Positions 8,574 through 17,507 of a stretch of DNA of 37,923 nucleotides are shown here, one piece after another (within the stretch, counting starts at the first letter, position 1; every line of letters starts with the position of its first letter). A program made the translations under genes and the position numbers. The stretch comes from Flavobacteriales bacterium. Its GTDB lineage: Bacteria; Bacteroidota; Bacteroidia; JACJYZ01. The stretch lies in assembly GCA_020435415.1 (NCBI GenBank), contig JAGQZQ010000026.1:1-37923 (forward strand). Direction: 5' to 3'. The notes under the pieces were generated by a model, which saw only the letters and a list, made by a program, of their open reading frames with translations, was not told where the DNA came from and searched no databases.

Positions 8574-10016
8574 TTATTCACCACCCTTACCCAGAACCAT
8601 AACGGGGATTGTACGCAAGATTAACTTAAGGTCAACCCAGGGCGTGAAGTTTTGATTATAATATATATCCATCAGGACAGAATCCTCAAAATCTACCTTA
8701 CTGCGACCGGAGACCTGCCAGATTCCGGTACATCCCGGAATTGATTTCAGTCGCAGTTTCTGCCAGTCCTCATAAATTTTCCATTCACCAGGGACACATG
8801 GGCGAGGTCCGACCAAGCTCATATTACCCAACAGTACATTCACTAACTGAGGAAGTTCATCAAGACTGAATTTTCTTATGATTGCACCAACCGGTGTAAT
8901 ATTACTTTTATTTACCACCTTGGTAGATCCTGTTTCCGGACTATAATCGCCCTTGATGAAATCAGCTACCTTCTGACTACGCAGCGGATCTTTGTCACTA
9001 TTTACATACATGGACCGGAACTTATAGAAATAGAAGGGTTTACCATCCTTTCCGATTCTAACCTGCTTATAAATAATGGGGCCTTTGGACGTAAGCAATA
9101 CAGCCATGCCGATCACCAGAAAGAGCGGTGAAAAAAGGAAGATGGCTACAAGTGCGAAAGCGATATCAAACAATCTCTTTGTATAGTGCAGGAACCGGTT
9201 ATCATCATGAGATGCAAAGCGAACCAATCCCAACTCATCATAGTAATCTATTTCCAGATGGTCATATAGAACCTGCAGGTATTGTGAATTAACGTGGATA
9301 GGAATGTTACTATCCTGAAACCTTCCAAATATCTCAAAAAAGCGGCTCCTGCTTAGATTATCAATTGCAAGAATAAAATAATCCACTTTGTGTTCCTTTC
9401 TGACAGCTTCAATATCCTCAATAGATCCGAGATAGTCCAATCCATTAAAGCTTTCCGTGTTCCCATTGTCATCCACATATCCCACAACGTTCTTAAATCT
9501 GATATTCTTATCAAACAAATCCACCAGCTTTCTTGCAATGGCACCGGAACCTATGACAACTACCCTATCGGACAACCTCACATTTCCTTTAAGAACATCC
9601 ACCAACGGTATTCTAATAAGGAACAGCAAAATGTTCATGACGAGAAATAGCACCAGATAAAATAACCGTGAACTGATCTGAATGTCCTTCAATAGAAATT
9701 GTAACAAAATATAACCTACTATAAGGAAAATCGATGTTTTGAAAAGCAGGAAATAATGCCTTCCCTGATTAACAATATTCTGAATCTTATACAAGTTCGC
9801 GTACTGATAATATAATACGACCCCAAGTGAATATAGAGCAAATAGCTTCCATTCGGGTACAGGAGTGATATATCTCGCGTACGCTTCAAACTCAGTTCCT
9901 TTGAAAAAGGATATTAAATAAACGGAAAGAAAGAATGCGGTGTTAAGAACCAACAAATCCACAAGTGCCAGGAACCACTTGTACTTGGGGTATGATTTAA
10001 ATATATTGTGAACCAT
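8574..10016 (-). CDS. Polyprenyl-phosphate glycosyl-1-phosphate transferase (initiating sugar transferase)
   Basis: A 480-residue membrane enzyme that moves a sugar-1-phosphate to undecaprenyl phosphate and so starts repeat-unit assembly. The N-terminal third has four hydrophobic helices (for example WFLALVDLLVLNTAFFLSVY), then a Rossmann-like domain with VVVIGSGAIARKLVDLF, one further helix (IAFALVAIFLFSPLFLVIGM), and the PF02397-type catalytic domain: YKQVRIGKDGKPFYFYKFRS, DELPQLVNVLLGNMSLVGPRP, GIWQVSGRS. That is the WbaP/WcaJ five-helix layout. The ATG at 10016 is used because the upstream alternative at 10067 is TTG. A 75-base gap separates it from the preceding aminotransferase, the longest in the operon. 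Confidence 0.92.
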   Translation of the reverse strand: MVHNIFKSYPKYKWFLALVDLLVLNTAFFLSVYLISFFKGTEFEAYARYITPVPEWKLFALYSLGVVLYYQYANLYKIQNIVNQGRHYFLLFKTSIFLIVGYILLQFLLKDIQISSRLFYLVLFLVMNILLFLIRIPLVDVLKGNVRLSDRVVVIGSGAIARKLVDLFDKNIRFKNVVGYVDDNGNTESFNGLDYLGSIEDIEAVRKEHKVDYFILAIDNLSRSRFFEIFGRFQDSNIPIHVNSQYLQVLYDHLEIDYYDELGLVRFASHDDNRFLHYTKRLFDIAFALVAIFLFSPLFLVIGMAVLLTSKGPIIYKQVRIGKDGKPFYFYKFRSMYVNSDKDPLRSQKVADFIKGDYSPETGSTKVVNKSNITPVGAIIRKFSLDELPQLVNVLLGNMSLVGPRPCVPGEWKIYEDWQKLRLKSIPGCTGIWQVSGRSKVDFEDSVLMDIYYNQNFTPWVDLKLILRTIPVMVLGKGGE

Positions 10017-10091
10017 ACGTGAATGATTATCTGGGCTTATACAAACATTAAGCCAAAAAGTTACCAATCTTAAAGAAAGAGAAGCTAAAAT

Positions 10092-11210
10092 TTAGATTGT
10101 GGCCTTTTGTGTAGCAAATAATCGTACATTTTCTGAAACATATTGTACCTGTTCCGTGGTCATTTCCGGAAACATAGGCAATGACAGACAACGGTCGGCC
10201 AATTGCTCGGTAACGGGGAAGTCACCTTTTCTATAGCCCAAAGATTGAAAACATTTTTGCATATGAATGGGTATAGGATAATGTAATCCACTGACAATCC
10301 CCTTTCCATCCAGATAATTTTTCATACCGTCCCTATCCTCGGTCTGGATGACATACAAATGATAAACGTGTCTGCCACCTGCCGTTTCGGTAGGGAGAAA
10401 TATCCCATCCAGATTGTTAAGGTTCTCATTATACTTGTCTGCAATCATTCTCCGCATTCTGGTCCATTCCTCCAGATACTTCAATTTTACTCCCAAAACC
10501 GCACCCTGAATGGCTTCCATTCTATAATTATGTCCATAGGAATGATGATGATACTTCTTGGCCTGTCCCTGATCTCTGATCATCTTCACCTTAACCGCCA
10601 ACTCATCATTGTTTGTAAGCACCGCACCACCTTCCCCATATGCACCCAAATTTTTTCCGGGGTAAAAACTAAAGGACGATATTTCCCCCAGCCCACCAAC
10701 CATCTGCCCCTTAAACTGTGCCAGATGAGCCTGTGCAGCATCTTCAATAAGAAAAATATTATTCGCAACAGCCAGGTCTCTTAAGCCATCCATATTTGCC
10801 GGATTACCGTACAAGTGTACTGCTATAATGGCCCGGGTTTTCGTGGTAATGGCCTTTTCTACCATTGCAGGGTCTATGTTATATGTAAGGGGATCGCAAT
10901 CCACAAAAACCGGTGTAGCACCGGTCAGTGTAATTCCCCATGCCGTTGCAATAAAAGTATTTGCCGGCATGATCACTTCATCACCAGGTCCAACTCCCAG
11001 AGCCCAAAGCGCAAGATGGTTGCCATCTGTGCCCGAACTCACACCAATGGCATGCTTGGCTTGATGTGCTTCCGCAAACCGTGCTTCAAACGCTTCTACT
11101 TTTGGGCCCAGAATATATCCGGCTGTATCCAGCACTTCCTGGATCTCTTTATTAATTTCTTCTTTTACGGATTGATAATTCAGTCGAAGGTCTAAAAAAG
11201 GTACTTTCAT
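10092..11210 (-). CDS. DegT/DnrJ/EryC1/StrS-family PLP aminotransferase (copy A)
   Basis: A 372-residue enzyme that transaminates a keto-sugar nucleotide, using glutamate as usual donor. The PLP lysine is K186 in SFYPGKNLGAYG; the PLP-binding Asp lies in FLIEDAAQAH and substrate contacts in HLYGNPANM. The usual AQAHGA stretch reads AQAHLA, replacing a normally conserved Gly by Leu beside the cofactor site; the protein otherwise looks intact. It overlaps the related gene upstream by 4 bases. A WbpE-like role making the 3-amino group of a UDP-2,3-diamino uronic acid is plausible, given a dehydrogenase and acyltransferase downstream. Confidence 0.88.
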   Translation of the reverse strand: MKVPFLDLRLNYQSVKEEINKEIQEVLDTAGYILGPKVEAFEARFAEAHQAKHAIGVSSGTDGNHLALWALGVGPGDEVIMPANTFIATAWGITLTGATPVFVDCDPLTYNIDPAMVEKAITTKTRAIIAVHLYGNPANMDGLRDLAVANNIFLIEDAAQAHLAQFKGQMVGGLGEISSFSFYPGKNLGAYGEGGAVLTNNDELAVKVKMIRDQGQAKKYHHHSYGHNYRMEAIQGAVLGVKLKYLEEWTRMRRMIADKYNENLNNLDGIFLPTETAGGRHVYHLYVIQTEDRDGMKNYLDGKGIVSGLHYPIPIHMQKCFQSLGYRKGDFPVTEQLADRCLSLPMFPEMTTEQVQYVSENVRLFATQKATI

Positions 11211-12334
11211 GGGGCTTCTTTTGTGAGGGGTTTAACAGCGGCGTTGAGGTGTGTAGCAACATATTCTACCTGCATCTGGGTAAGCTCAGGATAGATTGGT
11301 AAGGATAGTATTTCATCAGCAAGTTTGTGTGCTACGGGAAAATCAGCTGATATATGATTCAAGTGTTTGTAGGCATTTAAAAATGGGAGAGCAATCGGAT
11401 AGTGAATCCCTGCCTGAATACCCTTATGCGCAAGCTCTTTCAGAATATCCGCACGTCTGTGCACACGTACTACAAATAGGTGATATACATGACGAACATT
11501 TTCTAAAGGAAGGGTATAACGATATTGCTTGGCATCCAGCAGTTCCCGGTATTTTGCTGCTATAGCAATTCTTTTCTCCAGCCAACTATCTAGGTATTTT
11601 AGCTTCACATTCAAAACGGCCGCTTGTAGACCATCCATTCTGCTGTTGACACCTTCCATATCATGATCGTACTTGGCGGACCGGCCATGATTCGCATACT
11701 TGGCAATAAATTCTGCCAGATTCTTGCGGTTCGTAACAACAGCACCTGCATCTCCGTATGCTCCCAGGTTCTTTCCGGGATAGAAGCTGAAAGTAGCCAC
11801 ATCACTCATGGTTCCTACACTTCGCTCTCCCAATTTAGCGCCATGTGCCTGCGAGGCATCTTCTATCAAAAAAAGACCATGCTTCTCTGCAATTGCAGCC
11901 AACTCTTTCATGGGACCAGGCATTCCGTACAAGTGAACGGCAATGATGGCTTTGGTATTTGACGTGACAGCCGCCTCAACAAGGGTGCTGTCAAGATTAT
12001 AGGTAGCTTCATCACAATCTACAAATACAGGACGCCCACCCACACAAGTAACGGCTTCCGAGGTAGCGATAAAGGAATTCGCCGGTACAATCACTTCATG
12101 CCCGGGACCTATTCCCAGCCCTTTCAGAGCAAGAACAAGGGCATCTGTTCCATTTCCGCAGCTTATACAATGATTGACCCCAACATACTTTGCAAAACCT
12201 TCTTCAAATATCCTTACCTGTTCTCCTCCAATGAAAGCGGTATTGGAGAGTACATTATCGATGGCAGACCTCACTTCCGTGCGAACCTGATCATACTGCG
12301 CTTTCAAATCCACCAAAGGAATATTCATGGTCAT
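11207..12334 (-). CDS. DegT/DnrJ/EryC1/StrS-family PLP aminotransferase (copy B)
   Basis: A 375-residue sugar aminotransferase, starting MTMNIPLVDLKAQYDQV. PLP lysine is K188 in SFYPGKNLGAYG, and the standard EDASQAHGA motif is intact. It is clearly related to copy A over its whole length but diverged (many differences in the substrate-facing loops such as HLYGMPGPMKE and the C-terminal third), so the two probably act on different keto-sugars. It follows the N-formyltransferase by one base, which suggests that this enzyme makes the amino group that is then formylated. A start three codons later (ATG 12328) is equally possible. Confidence 0.88.
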   Translation of the reverse strand: MTMNIPLVDLKAQYDQVRTEVRSAIDNVLSNTAFIGGEQVRIFEEGFAKYVGVNHCISCGNGTDALVLALKGLGIGPGHEVIVPANSFIATSEAVTCVGGRPVFVDCDEATYNLDSTLVEAAVTSNTKAIIAVHLYGMPGPMKELAAIAEKHGLFLIEDASQAHGAKLGERSVGTMSDVATFSFYPGKNLGAYGDAGAVVTNRKNLAEFIAKYANHGRSAKYDHDMEGVNSRMDGLQAAVLNVKLKYLDSWLEKRIAIAAKYRELLDAKQYRYTLPLENVRHVYHLFVVRVHRRADILKELAHKGIQAGIHYPIALPFLNAYKHLNHISADFPVAHKLADEILSLPIYPELTQMQVEYVATHLNAAVKPLTKEAP

Positions 12335-12335
12335 C

Positions 12336-13262
12336 TTATCTTCCGAAAATTGTATCCTGACTTACCTTATAATCATCAATTAATTGGGCGACACTCACCT
12401 GCTGTGCTTTTTCATCACTGCATGTGATCAGTTTCACCCATCCGTCGCGGACTTTCACTTCTATTTCATTATCGCGTATATTGCAAAGACCACATGTACC
12501 GTAAATATCTCTATTCGCAGATGACACTACCTTATCTACGTACAATTTCTTCCCATTCACAAACGTGAATGGTCCCCTGAATGGTGGGAAGTAGAGTGCC
12601 CTCACATAATTACATACCTCTTTGACAGACCAGCTAAAATTTACAACACCACCATATGGGTAGTCCCGGTTATGATACAATTTACGCGATTCATCCTGTG
12701 GTATTCTTCCTGCTGTACCTGCAAGCAATGCCGGCCAGGTTTCTTTAAGCAATTGAATACCATACTCCTCACATCTATTATAAAGATCTTGCCCTGAGTC
12801 ATTTTCTTCAATAGGCACAGTAATCTGACCAATAATCTCTCCATTATCCACACCTGGTTTCATGTAGTGCATGGTTACACCATGACTGGTTTCGCCGTTA
12901 ATGATCGCCCAGGCACCTGGGTAGGAACCCCGGTATCGCGGAAGGGGGGCAAAATGCATATTCACGGAACCCAGAGGTGGTATTGATAACAAATCTTTCT
13001 TGTATATTTTGGGATAGAAGGCCGTCAGCATGATATCGGGCTGCAGGGCAGCTATCTGACCAACCACCTCGGCATCATTTATTTGCTCTGGCATCATCAG
13101 CGGAAGGTTCAGTTCGCGTGCCAGTGAAGCTACGGAAGGATACCATTGCTTATCCAGGTCATCCCATCTGGCAACAACACCACAGATATCAGCACCCTGC
13201 TCATGTAGAAGGCGCAGTGCTCTATACCCAAGGCCCTTACTACCAACAAACAGTATTCTCAT
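12336..13262 (-). CDS. Sugar-nucleotide N-formyltransferase (methionyl-tRNA formyltransferase-like)
   Basis: A 308-residue enzyme with the formyl-THF transferase fold. The catalytic triad of the family is visible: N101 and H103 in NMHFAPLPRYRG and D139 in PGVDNGEIIGQ. A C-terminal OB-like region (WSVKEVCNYVRALYFPPFRG) follows, as in ArnA, VioF and QdtF. It would transfer a formyl group from N10-formyltetrahydrofolate to an amino sugar. Housekeeping Fmt is unlikely: the usual HxSLLP is HFAPLP, and the gene sits between a sugar dehydrogenase and an aminotransferase with a 4-base overlap and a 1-base gap. The nucleotide and the amino position (C3 or C4) cannot be told from sequence. Confidence 0.85.
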   Translation of the reverse strand: MRILFVGSKGLGYRALRLLHEQGADICGVVARWDDLDKQWYPSVASLARELNLPLMMPEQINDAEVVGQIAALQPDIMLTAFYPKIYKKDLLSIPPLGSVNMHFAPLPRYRGSYPGAWAIINGETSHGVTMHYMKPGVDNGEIIGQITVPIEENDSGQDLYNRCEEYGIQLLKETWPALLAGTAGRIPQDESRKLYHNRDYPYGGVVNFSWSVKEVCNYVRALYFPPFRGPFTFVNGKKLYVDKVVSSANRDIYGTCGLCNIRDNEIEVKVRDGWVKLITCSDEKAQQVSVAQLIDDYKVSQDTIFGR

Positions 13263-14287
13263 AACATCCCTACTTTTACTCTTTTGCCAGCACCTTCGTA
13301 AATCTTTTCAATGATCTGCACTGTCTTAAGCCCTTCGAGATGACTGGTAGTGACAGATGCATTTCCCTGCAATACATCAACTACGTTTTCAATCACTTTA
13401 TCGTGATTAGACATTGAACCCTGATAGCTACCATAGTCATTTGCCTTTGCTGAAGTCTCCGCAACTTGTAAATCGCTGCTTTCCATATTCTGATATTCCA
13501 ACACATTCAGGTATTGCCCACCCACTTTTACCGTGCCTTTCTCTGCAAAAATAGTAATGGAACCTTCCATGTTTTTACGGTAGCTGTTCACTGTATAGTG
13601 TATGGTTCCCAGTGCACCATTGGAAAACTCAAATGCAACCACGCCGGTATCCTCAAACTCAACGAAATCCTCATGTGCGAAATTTTCAATCATCGCAAAA
13701 ACTTTTCGGACATCTCCGATCAACCAATAGAGCAGATCAATGAAGTGGCTGAACTGGGTAAACAATGTTCCTCCATCAAGGTCCTTTTTTCCCTTCCAGT
13801 CGGAGGATTTATAATAATCTTCATTTCTATTCCAAAAGCAGTTGAGTTGCACACTGTATATCTTCCCGAGTTTACCGCTCTGAATAGCTTCCTTCAGCGC
13901 AACAATAGGTGGATTATACCTATTCTGCTTTACAACAAACAACCGTTTGTTCGCCTTTTCCGCCTCCTGTATCATCCACTCACAATCCTCCACTGAAATA
14001 GCCATAGGTTTTTCACACAATACATTGACACCGGACTGCAAAGCTGCTACCGAATGTGAGGCGTGTAAACCATTGGGTGTGCAGATTGATACAATATCCA
14101 ATCCTGGCTGAGACAACATCTCGTCTATATTCTGATATACCTTACAGCCATGCTGCAGGCCGATCTCCTGTGCCTTAGCGATATTGGCATCACACACTGC
14201 AACCAACTCCGCATAGTGAGCTATATGCTCGGCATGCCTTAATCCTATCCTGCCACAACCAACAATTCCGAATTTTATTTTTTTCAT
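13259..14287 (-). CDS. Gfo/Idh/MocA-family sugar-nucleotide dehydrogenase (proximal copy)
   Basis: A 342-residue NAD(P)-dependent oxidoreductase with GIVGCGRIGLRHAEH at the N-terminus, the catalytic-lysine motif NVLCEKPMA (near residue 95) and a C-terminal domain containing QNRYNPP and DLDGGTLFTQFSHFIDLLYW. WlbA/WbpB and related amino-sugar dehydrogenases carry similar stretches. It overlaps both neighbours by 4 bases (a glycosyltransferase upstream, the N-formyltransferase downstream). Together with copy B aminotransferase and the formyltransferase it can be read as oxidise, transaminate, N-formylate. The substrate is inferred. Confidence 0.84.
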   Translation of the reverse strand: MKKIKFGIVGCGRIGLRHAEHIAHYAELVAVCDANIAKAQEIGLQHGCKVYQNIDEMLSQPGLDIVSICTPNGLHASHSVAALQSGVNVLCEKPMAISVEDCEWMIQEAEKANKRLFVVKQNRYNPPIVALKEAIQSGKLGKIYSVQLNCFWNRNEDYYKSSDWKGKKDLDGGTLFTQFSHFIDLLYWLIGDVRKVFAMIENFAHEDFVEFEDTGVVAFEFSNGALGTIHYTVNSYRKNMEGSITIFAEKGTVKVGGQYLNVLEYQNMESSDLQVAETSAKANDYGSYQGSMSNHDKVIENVVDVLQGNASVTTSHLEGLKTVQIIEKIYEGAGKRVKVGML

Positions 14288-15462
14288 TCGTTATTTATCA
14301 AATTTTCCAGTAGTGTGATGTACTTCCGCTTTTCGTTATTCCACAGAAAGCGATTTCTTATGGTTAATACATGATTCCGCCCATGATCCAGCAAATCCTT
14401 ATCCTCAATAAAGGCATTAAACCAATGATTCAGCGTTTCCGGTTTTTCCGGATCATAATAGAAGCAATCTTCCTCTGTAAAATAATATCCGATCGGGCTA
14501 TTACGAATAGTCAACACAGGTAATCCCACTGATATATATTCCATCATTTTCAACGGCAACATGTGTTGTGTTCCAGAAGAGAGGATATAACTTACAAGTC
14601 CCACATCAAATCCCCCGATAATAACGGAAAGTTTATCAACACTATAAAACCGATTCTCGAAATCAACTACGTCCCCTGCATTATTCACAGCAATAAACTC
14701 CTTCAAACTGTCACTATAATCTCCTTCACCTATTATCTTCAACGTATATCTTGATCTATATTTATTTTGCATTAAAGTTTTGATAACATTCTGTAAACCA
14801 AACCTTTCAGCAATTGTACCGTGAAAAAGTATTTTTATTTTGTCTCCTTCGGGCTTATAATTCTCGCGAAGGGGGAATTTTTTTTCGTCTGCAAAGTTAG
14901 CAATAACTGTGATTTTTTGCTCAGGAATACCATGTGCCACAAGAATTTCATCCTTCATGGGCTGGTGAACGGTAATCACCTTATTTGCAAAGCTGGCACT
15001 CAAACGTTCCTGCCATAAAAGCAAACGGTACTTCCATCCCTTTCCCTCCTCAAATTTGGATTCGAACGTTGTAGGCATCGGATCATGAATATCCAATACC
15101 AGTTTCGCACCGAATATTTTGGGGAAGAAGCCCACAAAAATCATGAAATCCGGCATATTATTCACATGAATCACCTTGTATCTTCGAGGTCTGACAGAAA
15201 ACAGTATCAAACAACGAAAAAGAAACTCAAGATACGAAAGCATGTAACGTACATTGCTGTTCCCCCGGTATCGTTTCATATTCAAGTGGATTACCCGCAC
15301 ACCATTAATGCTTTCTACTTTTGGATCTCCTTCTCTTTTGAGTGCGTAAAAATCAATCGGGTAGCCCGCAGACACCATTGCTTCTGCTTCTCTTATCACC
15401 CTCGGATCTGTGGCATAGTTGGTATATGCCACCATCGCTATGCTTGCTTTCCTATCATTCAT
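14284..15462 (-). CDS. GT4-family glycosyltransferase
   Basis: A 392-residue GT-B enzyme. N-terminal domain: MVAYTNYATDPRVIREAEAM and KVIHVNNMPDFMIF; linker region with VLDIHDPMPTTFES. C-terminal domain: KILFHGTIAERFGLQNVI, LKIIGEGDYSDSL and a donor site around MLPLKMMEYISVGLPVLT with the conserved Glu of the family. No membrane anchor. It is part of the polysaccharide operon, 15 bases after the sulfotransferase and 4-base overlapping the next gene, and probably adds one sugar of the repeat unit on the cytoplasmic face. Confidence 0.88.
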   Translation of the reverse strand: MNDRKASIAMVAYTNYATDPRVIREAEAMVSAGYPIDFYALKREGDPKVESINGVRVIHLNMKRYRGNSNVRYMLSYLEFLFRCLILFSVRPRRYKVIHVNNMPDFMIFVGFFPKIFGAKLVLDIHDPMPTTFESKFEEGKGWKYRLLLWQERLSASFANKVITVHQPMKDEILVAHGIPEQKITVIANFADEKKFPLRENYKPEGDKIKILFHGTIAERFGLQNVIKTLMQNKYRSRYTLKIIGEGDYSDSLKEFIAVNNAGDVVDFENRFYSVDKLSVIIGGFDVGLVSYILSSGTQHMLPLKMMEYISVGLPVLTIRNSPIGYYFTEEDCFYYDPEKPETLNHWFNAFIEDKDLLDHGRNHVLTIRNRFLWNNEKRKYITLLENLINNE

Positions 15463-15477
15463 GACTTAAATCGTTCA

Positions 15478-16464
15478 TCATAATTCATCCTCTTCAAAAT
15501 AACGAGCAATATCTTGAGGCACAGTTGAACGAAGTGATTCTCGATGATTTTCATCCAGTACCGATTTCCACCTGCCGATATTGTGTCGCGAAAGATCAAG
15601 ATTTAGCATGGTCGGATCATATTCCACTCCTACAAAATCAACAATTTTTCTCAGGGTTCCCTCTGTGTCTCCAATCAAGTCTTCAAAACGTACTTCCATA
15701 AATGACGACGCGGGTATCTTTTCACGAACCTGCGTCCATCTTCCAAGAATATCACATATCCAACGAAAATTAACCTCAATTGAACTTGCACCCCAGTCGC
15801 GACCACCATATGACACCAGTACATCCCAGGGATTTCTGTAGACATGAATGAACCTGGCTTCCGGAAGGATACCTTGAAGTACATCGGCATGTATTATGCT
15901 ACTGGGCGTATGCTCAACTACACATTCCCCCTGGTTCAAGGTTCCAAATTGTTGAAAAAAACGGTTGACATAATGCCGGTTTACTTGCTCATATTCCGAC
16001 AAGCTCATAGGTATTGCATAATAACATAAATCCAGAAATGAACGCCGTAATGATAGAGGAATGGGTAAACGGGTCAACGCTTTTTTAAATACATTGGATC
16101 GCGCAGCCCAATCTCCCCTATATGTATAGGCAGCCAGGGCATCAACATAATCACGTTTCCAGTCATGGTAGAAATCACGTCCAACCAGTCGAGCCAAATA
16201 GGTATTGGGATATCTTCCGATATACCGCGTAGAAACGGAATTCAGGAGTTTATCAAATCGCCGTATGGCTATATCAGCTTGATAAAACGACCAGTAATCC
16301 ACCAAAGGCCCTTTAAGGGATACTACACCATCAGGGTCGGTAAGAAAACGAAGTTCGATAGGAAAACGCGATATTCTGGGGTGCAAGTCTAATACCCTTG
16401 ACAAAATTGTGGTTCCAGACCGCCCCGTACCTCCAACAAATATTGGCCTTACATCATCCATCAT
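15478..16464 (-). CDS. Sulfotransferase-family protein inside the polysaccharide operon
   Basis: A 328-residue protein with both PAPS-binding elements of the sulfotransferase fold: the 5'-phosphosulfate loop FVGGTGRSGTTILSRVL (residues 9-25) and the 3'-phosphate motif RFIHVYRNPWDVLVSY in the middle. A catalytic His/Ser arrangement is likely in VVEHTPSSIIHADVL. Proteins of this family move sulfate from PAPS to hydroxyls or amines of sugars, lipids or proteins. In this operon the obvious acceptor is the glycan repeat unit or a sugar-lipid. Start codons at 16464 and 16461 are adjacent ATGs; the first overlaps the upstream stop. No PAPS-synthesis gene is in the window. Confidence 0.8.
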   Translation of the reverse strand: MMDDVRPIFVGGTGRSGTTILSRVLDLHPRISRFPIELRFLTDPDGVVSLKGPLVDYWSFYQADIAIRRFDKLLNSVSTRYIGRYPNTYLARLVGRDFYHDWKRDYVDALAAYTYRGDWAARSNVFKKALTRLPIPLSLRRSFLDLCYYAIPMSLSEYEQVNRHYVNRFFQQFGTLNQGECVVEHTPSSIIHADVLQGILPEARFIHVYRNPWDVLVSYGGRDWGASSIEVNFRWICDILGRWTQVREKIPASSFMEVRFEDLIGDTEGTLRKIVDFVGVEYDPTMLNLDLSRHNIGRWKSVLDENHRESLRSTVPQDIARYFEEDEL

Positions 16465-17507
16465 TGCGTCTGGTTACTGAGTACTTGATACACCTTCATC
16501 ACCTCAATACATACATGCTGCAATGCGTATTGACGGTTAGACTTGAGGGCATTTTCAGCCATATGACTATATTCATTGGGTGCCATTTCCACAGCCTTCT
16601 TTAAGCATTTTTCAATACCCTCCACGGTTCGGTCGCCGATGAAAAAACCGTTGAAGCCATCTTTTATCTGCCCGGCAATCCCTCCTACCCTTGTAGCTAT
16701 CACAGGTGTACCACAAAACATTGCCTCTGAAACCACCAGACCGAACCCTTCTTTCTCAGCAGGTAGCACCAGAAACCTGCTTGCAGAATAAAGCTTTCTT
16801 AGGCCATCCTGATCAACAGCTCCGAAGTATGTAACATTCTGCTTTTCTGCCATCTGTTCAACCTGTTCTTTAAACTTTCCCACACCCACAAAACCAAAAC
16901 TAACCGACGGATCATTCATTCTAGAAATTATCTCGAGCAACAAATGCACACCCTTATTTTCGACGAATTTTCCGACAAAAAGAAAATCAATTGTCTTGTC
17001 GCGTCCCTCATCATAAAACTTCCTTTCATCCACGCCGGCACAAAGCACCATATCCGTAGCTCTGTTAAGGTTCTTGCGAATCAACGGAGGCAAGGCATCT
17101 CCCACAGCAATTACATAATCCATCATTCCGGCCACCCTGGAAAACAACCATCTTTTCATTTTTGAATTCAGGTTGACCGATACATCAGACCCATGAACGG
17201 TCAAAACAATGCGGCACCCGGGATGAATCATTTTGTAAGCATATGCCAGGAGACCGATGGGATAAATGTAATGTACATGCAGGATATGATACTTTTTAAA
17301 GAACCTGGGAACAAACCTAAGAAAAGCATTCAAGTACTTCCATGCACTTCCGGTTGGACCGGTCAGCTTCCGTTTCATATAGAACAGTTCAATAACATCA
17401 GCGGGGGCTTTCAGTTCCTGTAAACGTTCATATTGATTCTTAACAAAAATGCCGCTGTATGGAACTTGTTGAGAAGGGTACATATTTGATAGGATCAACA
17501 CCTTCAT
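16461..17507 (-). CDS. GT4-family glycosyltransferase
   Basis: A 348-residue GT-B enzyme starting MKVLILSNMYPSQQVPYSG. Features: HILHVHYIYPIGLLAYAYK and VLTVHGSDVSVN in the acceptor domain, DFLFVGKFVENKGVHLLLE at the domain border, and FLVLPAEKEGFGLVVSEAM with GTPVIATRVGGI, the EX7E donor motif typical of GT4. It overlaps the flippase by 4 bases and the sulfotransferase by 4. Likely adds a sugar to the lipid-linked repeat unit. The specific donor is unknown. Confidence 0.9.
   Translation of the reverse strand: MKVLILSNMYPSQQVPYSGIFVKNQYERLQELKAPADVIELFYMKRKLTGPTGSAWKYLNAFLRFVPRFFKKYHILHVHYIYPIGLLAYAYKMIHPGCRIVLTVHGSDVSVNLNSKMKRWLFSRVAGMMDYVIAVGDALPPLIRKNLNRATDMVLCAGVDERKFYDEGRDKTIDFLFVGKFVENKGVHLLLEIISRMNDPSVSFGFVGVGKFKEQVEQMAEKQNVTYFGAVDQDGLRKLYSASRFLVLPAEKEGFGLVVSEAMFCGTPVIATRVGGIAGQIKDGFNGFFIGDRTVEGIEKCLKKAVEMAPNEYSHMAENALKSNRQYALQHVCIEVMKVYQVLSNQTQ

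Noticed and set aside
12336-13262. Housekeeping methionyl-tRNA formyltransferase
   Set aside because: Active-site region HFAPLP and position inside the glycan operon fit a sugar N-formyltransferase better, and no def gene is adjacent.
13514-13996. Plus-strand open frame of 160 residues
   Set aside because: Antisense to the proximal Gfo/Idh/MocA gene; composition is that of a shadow frame.
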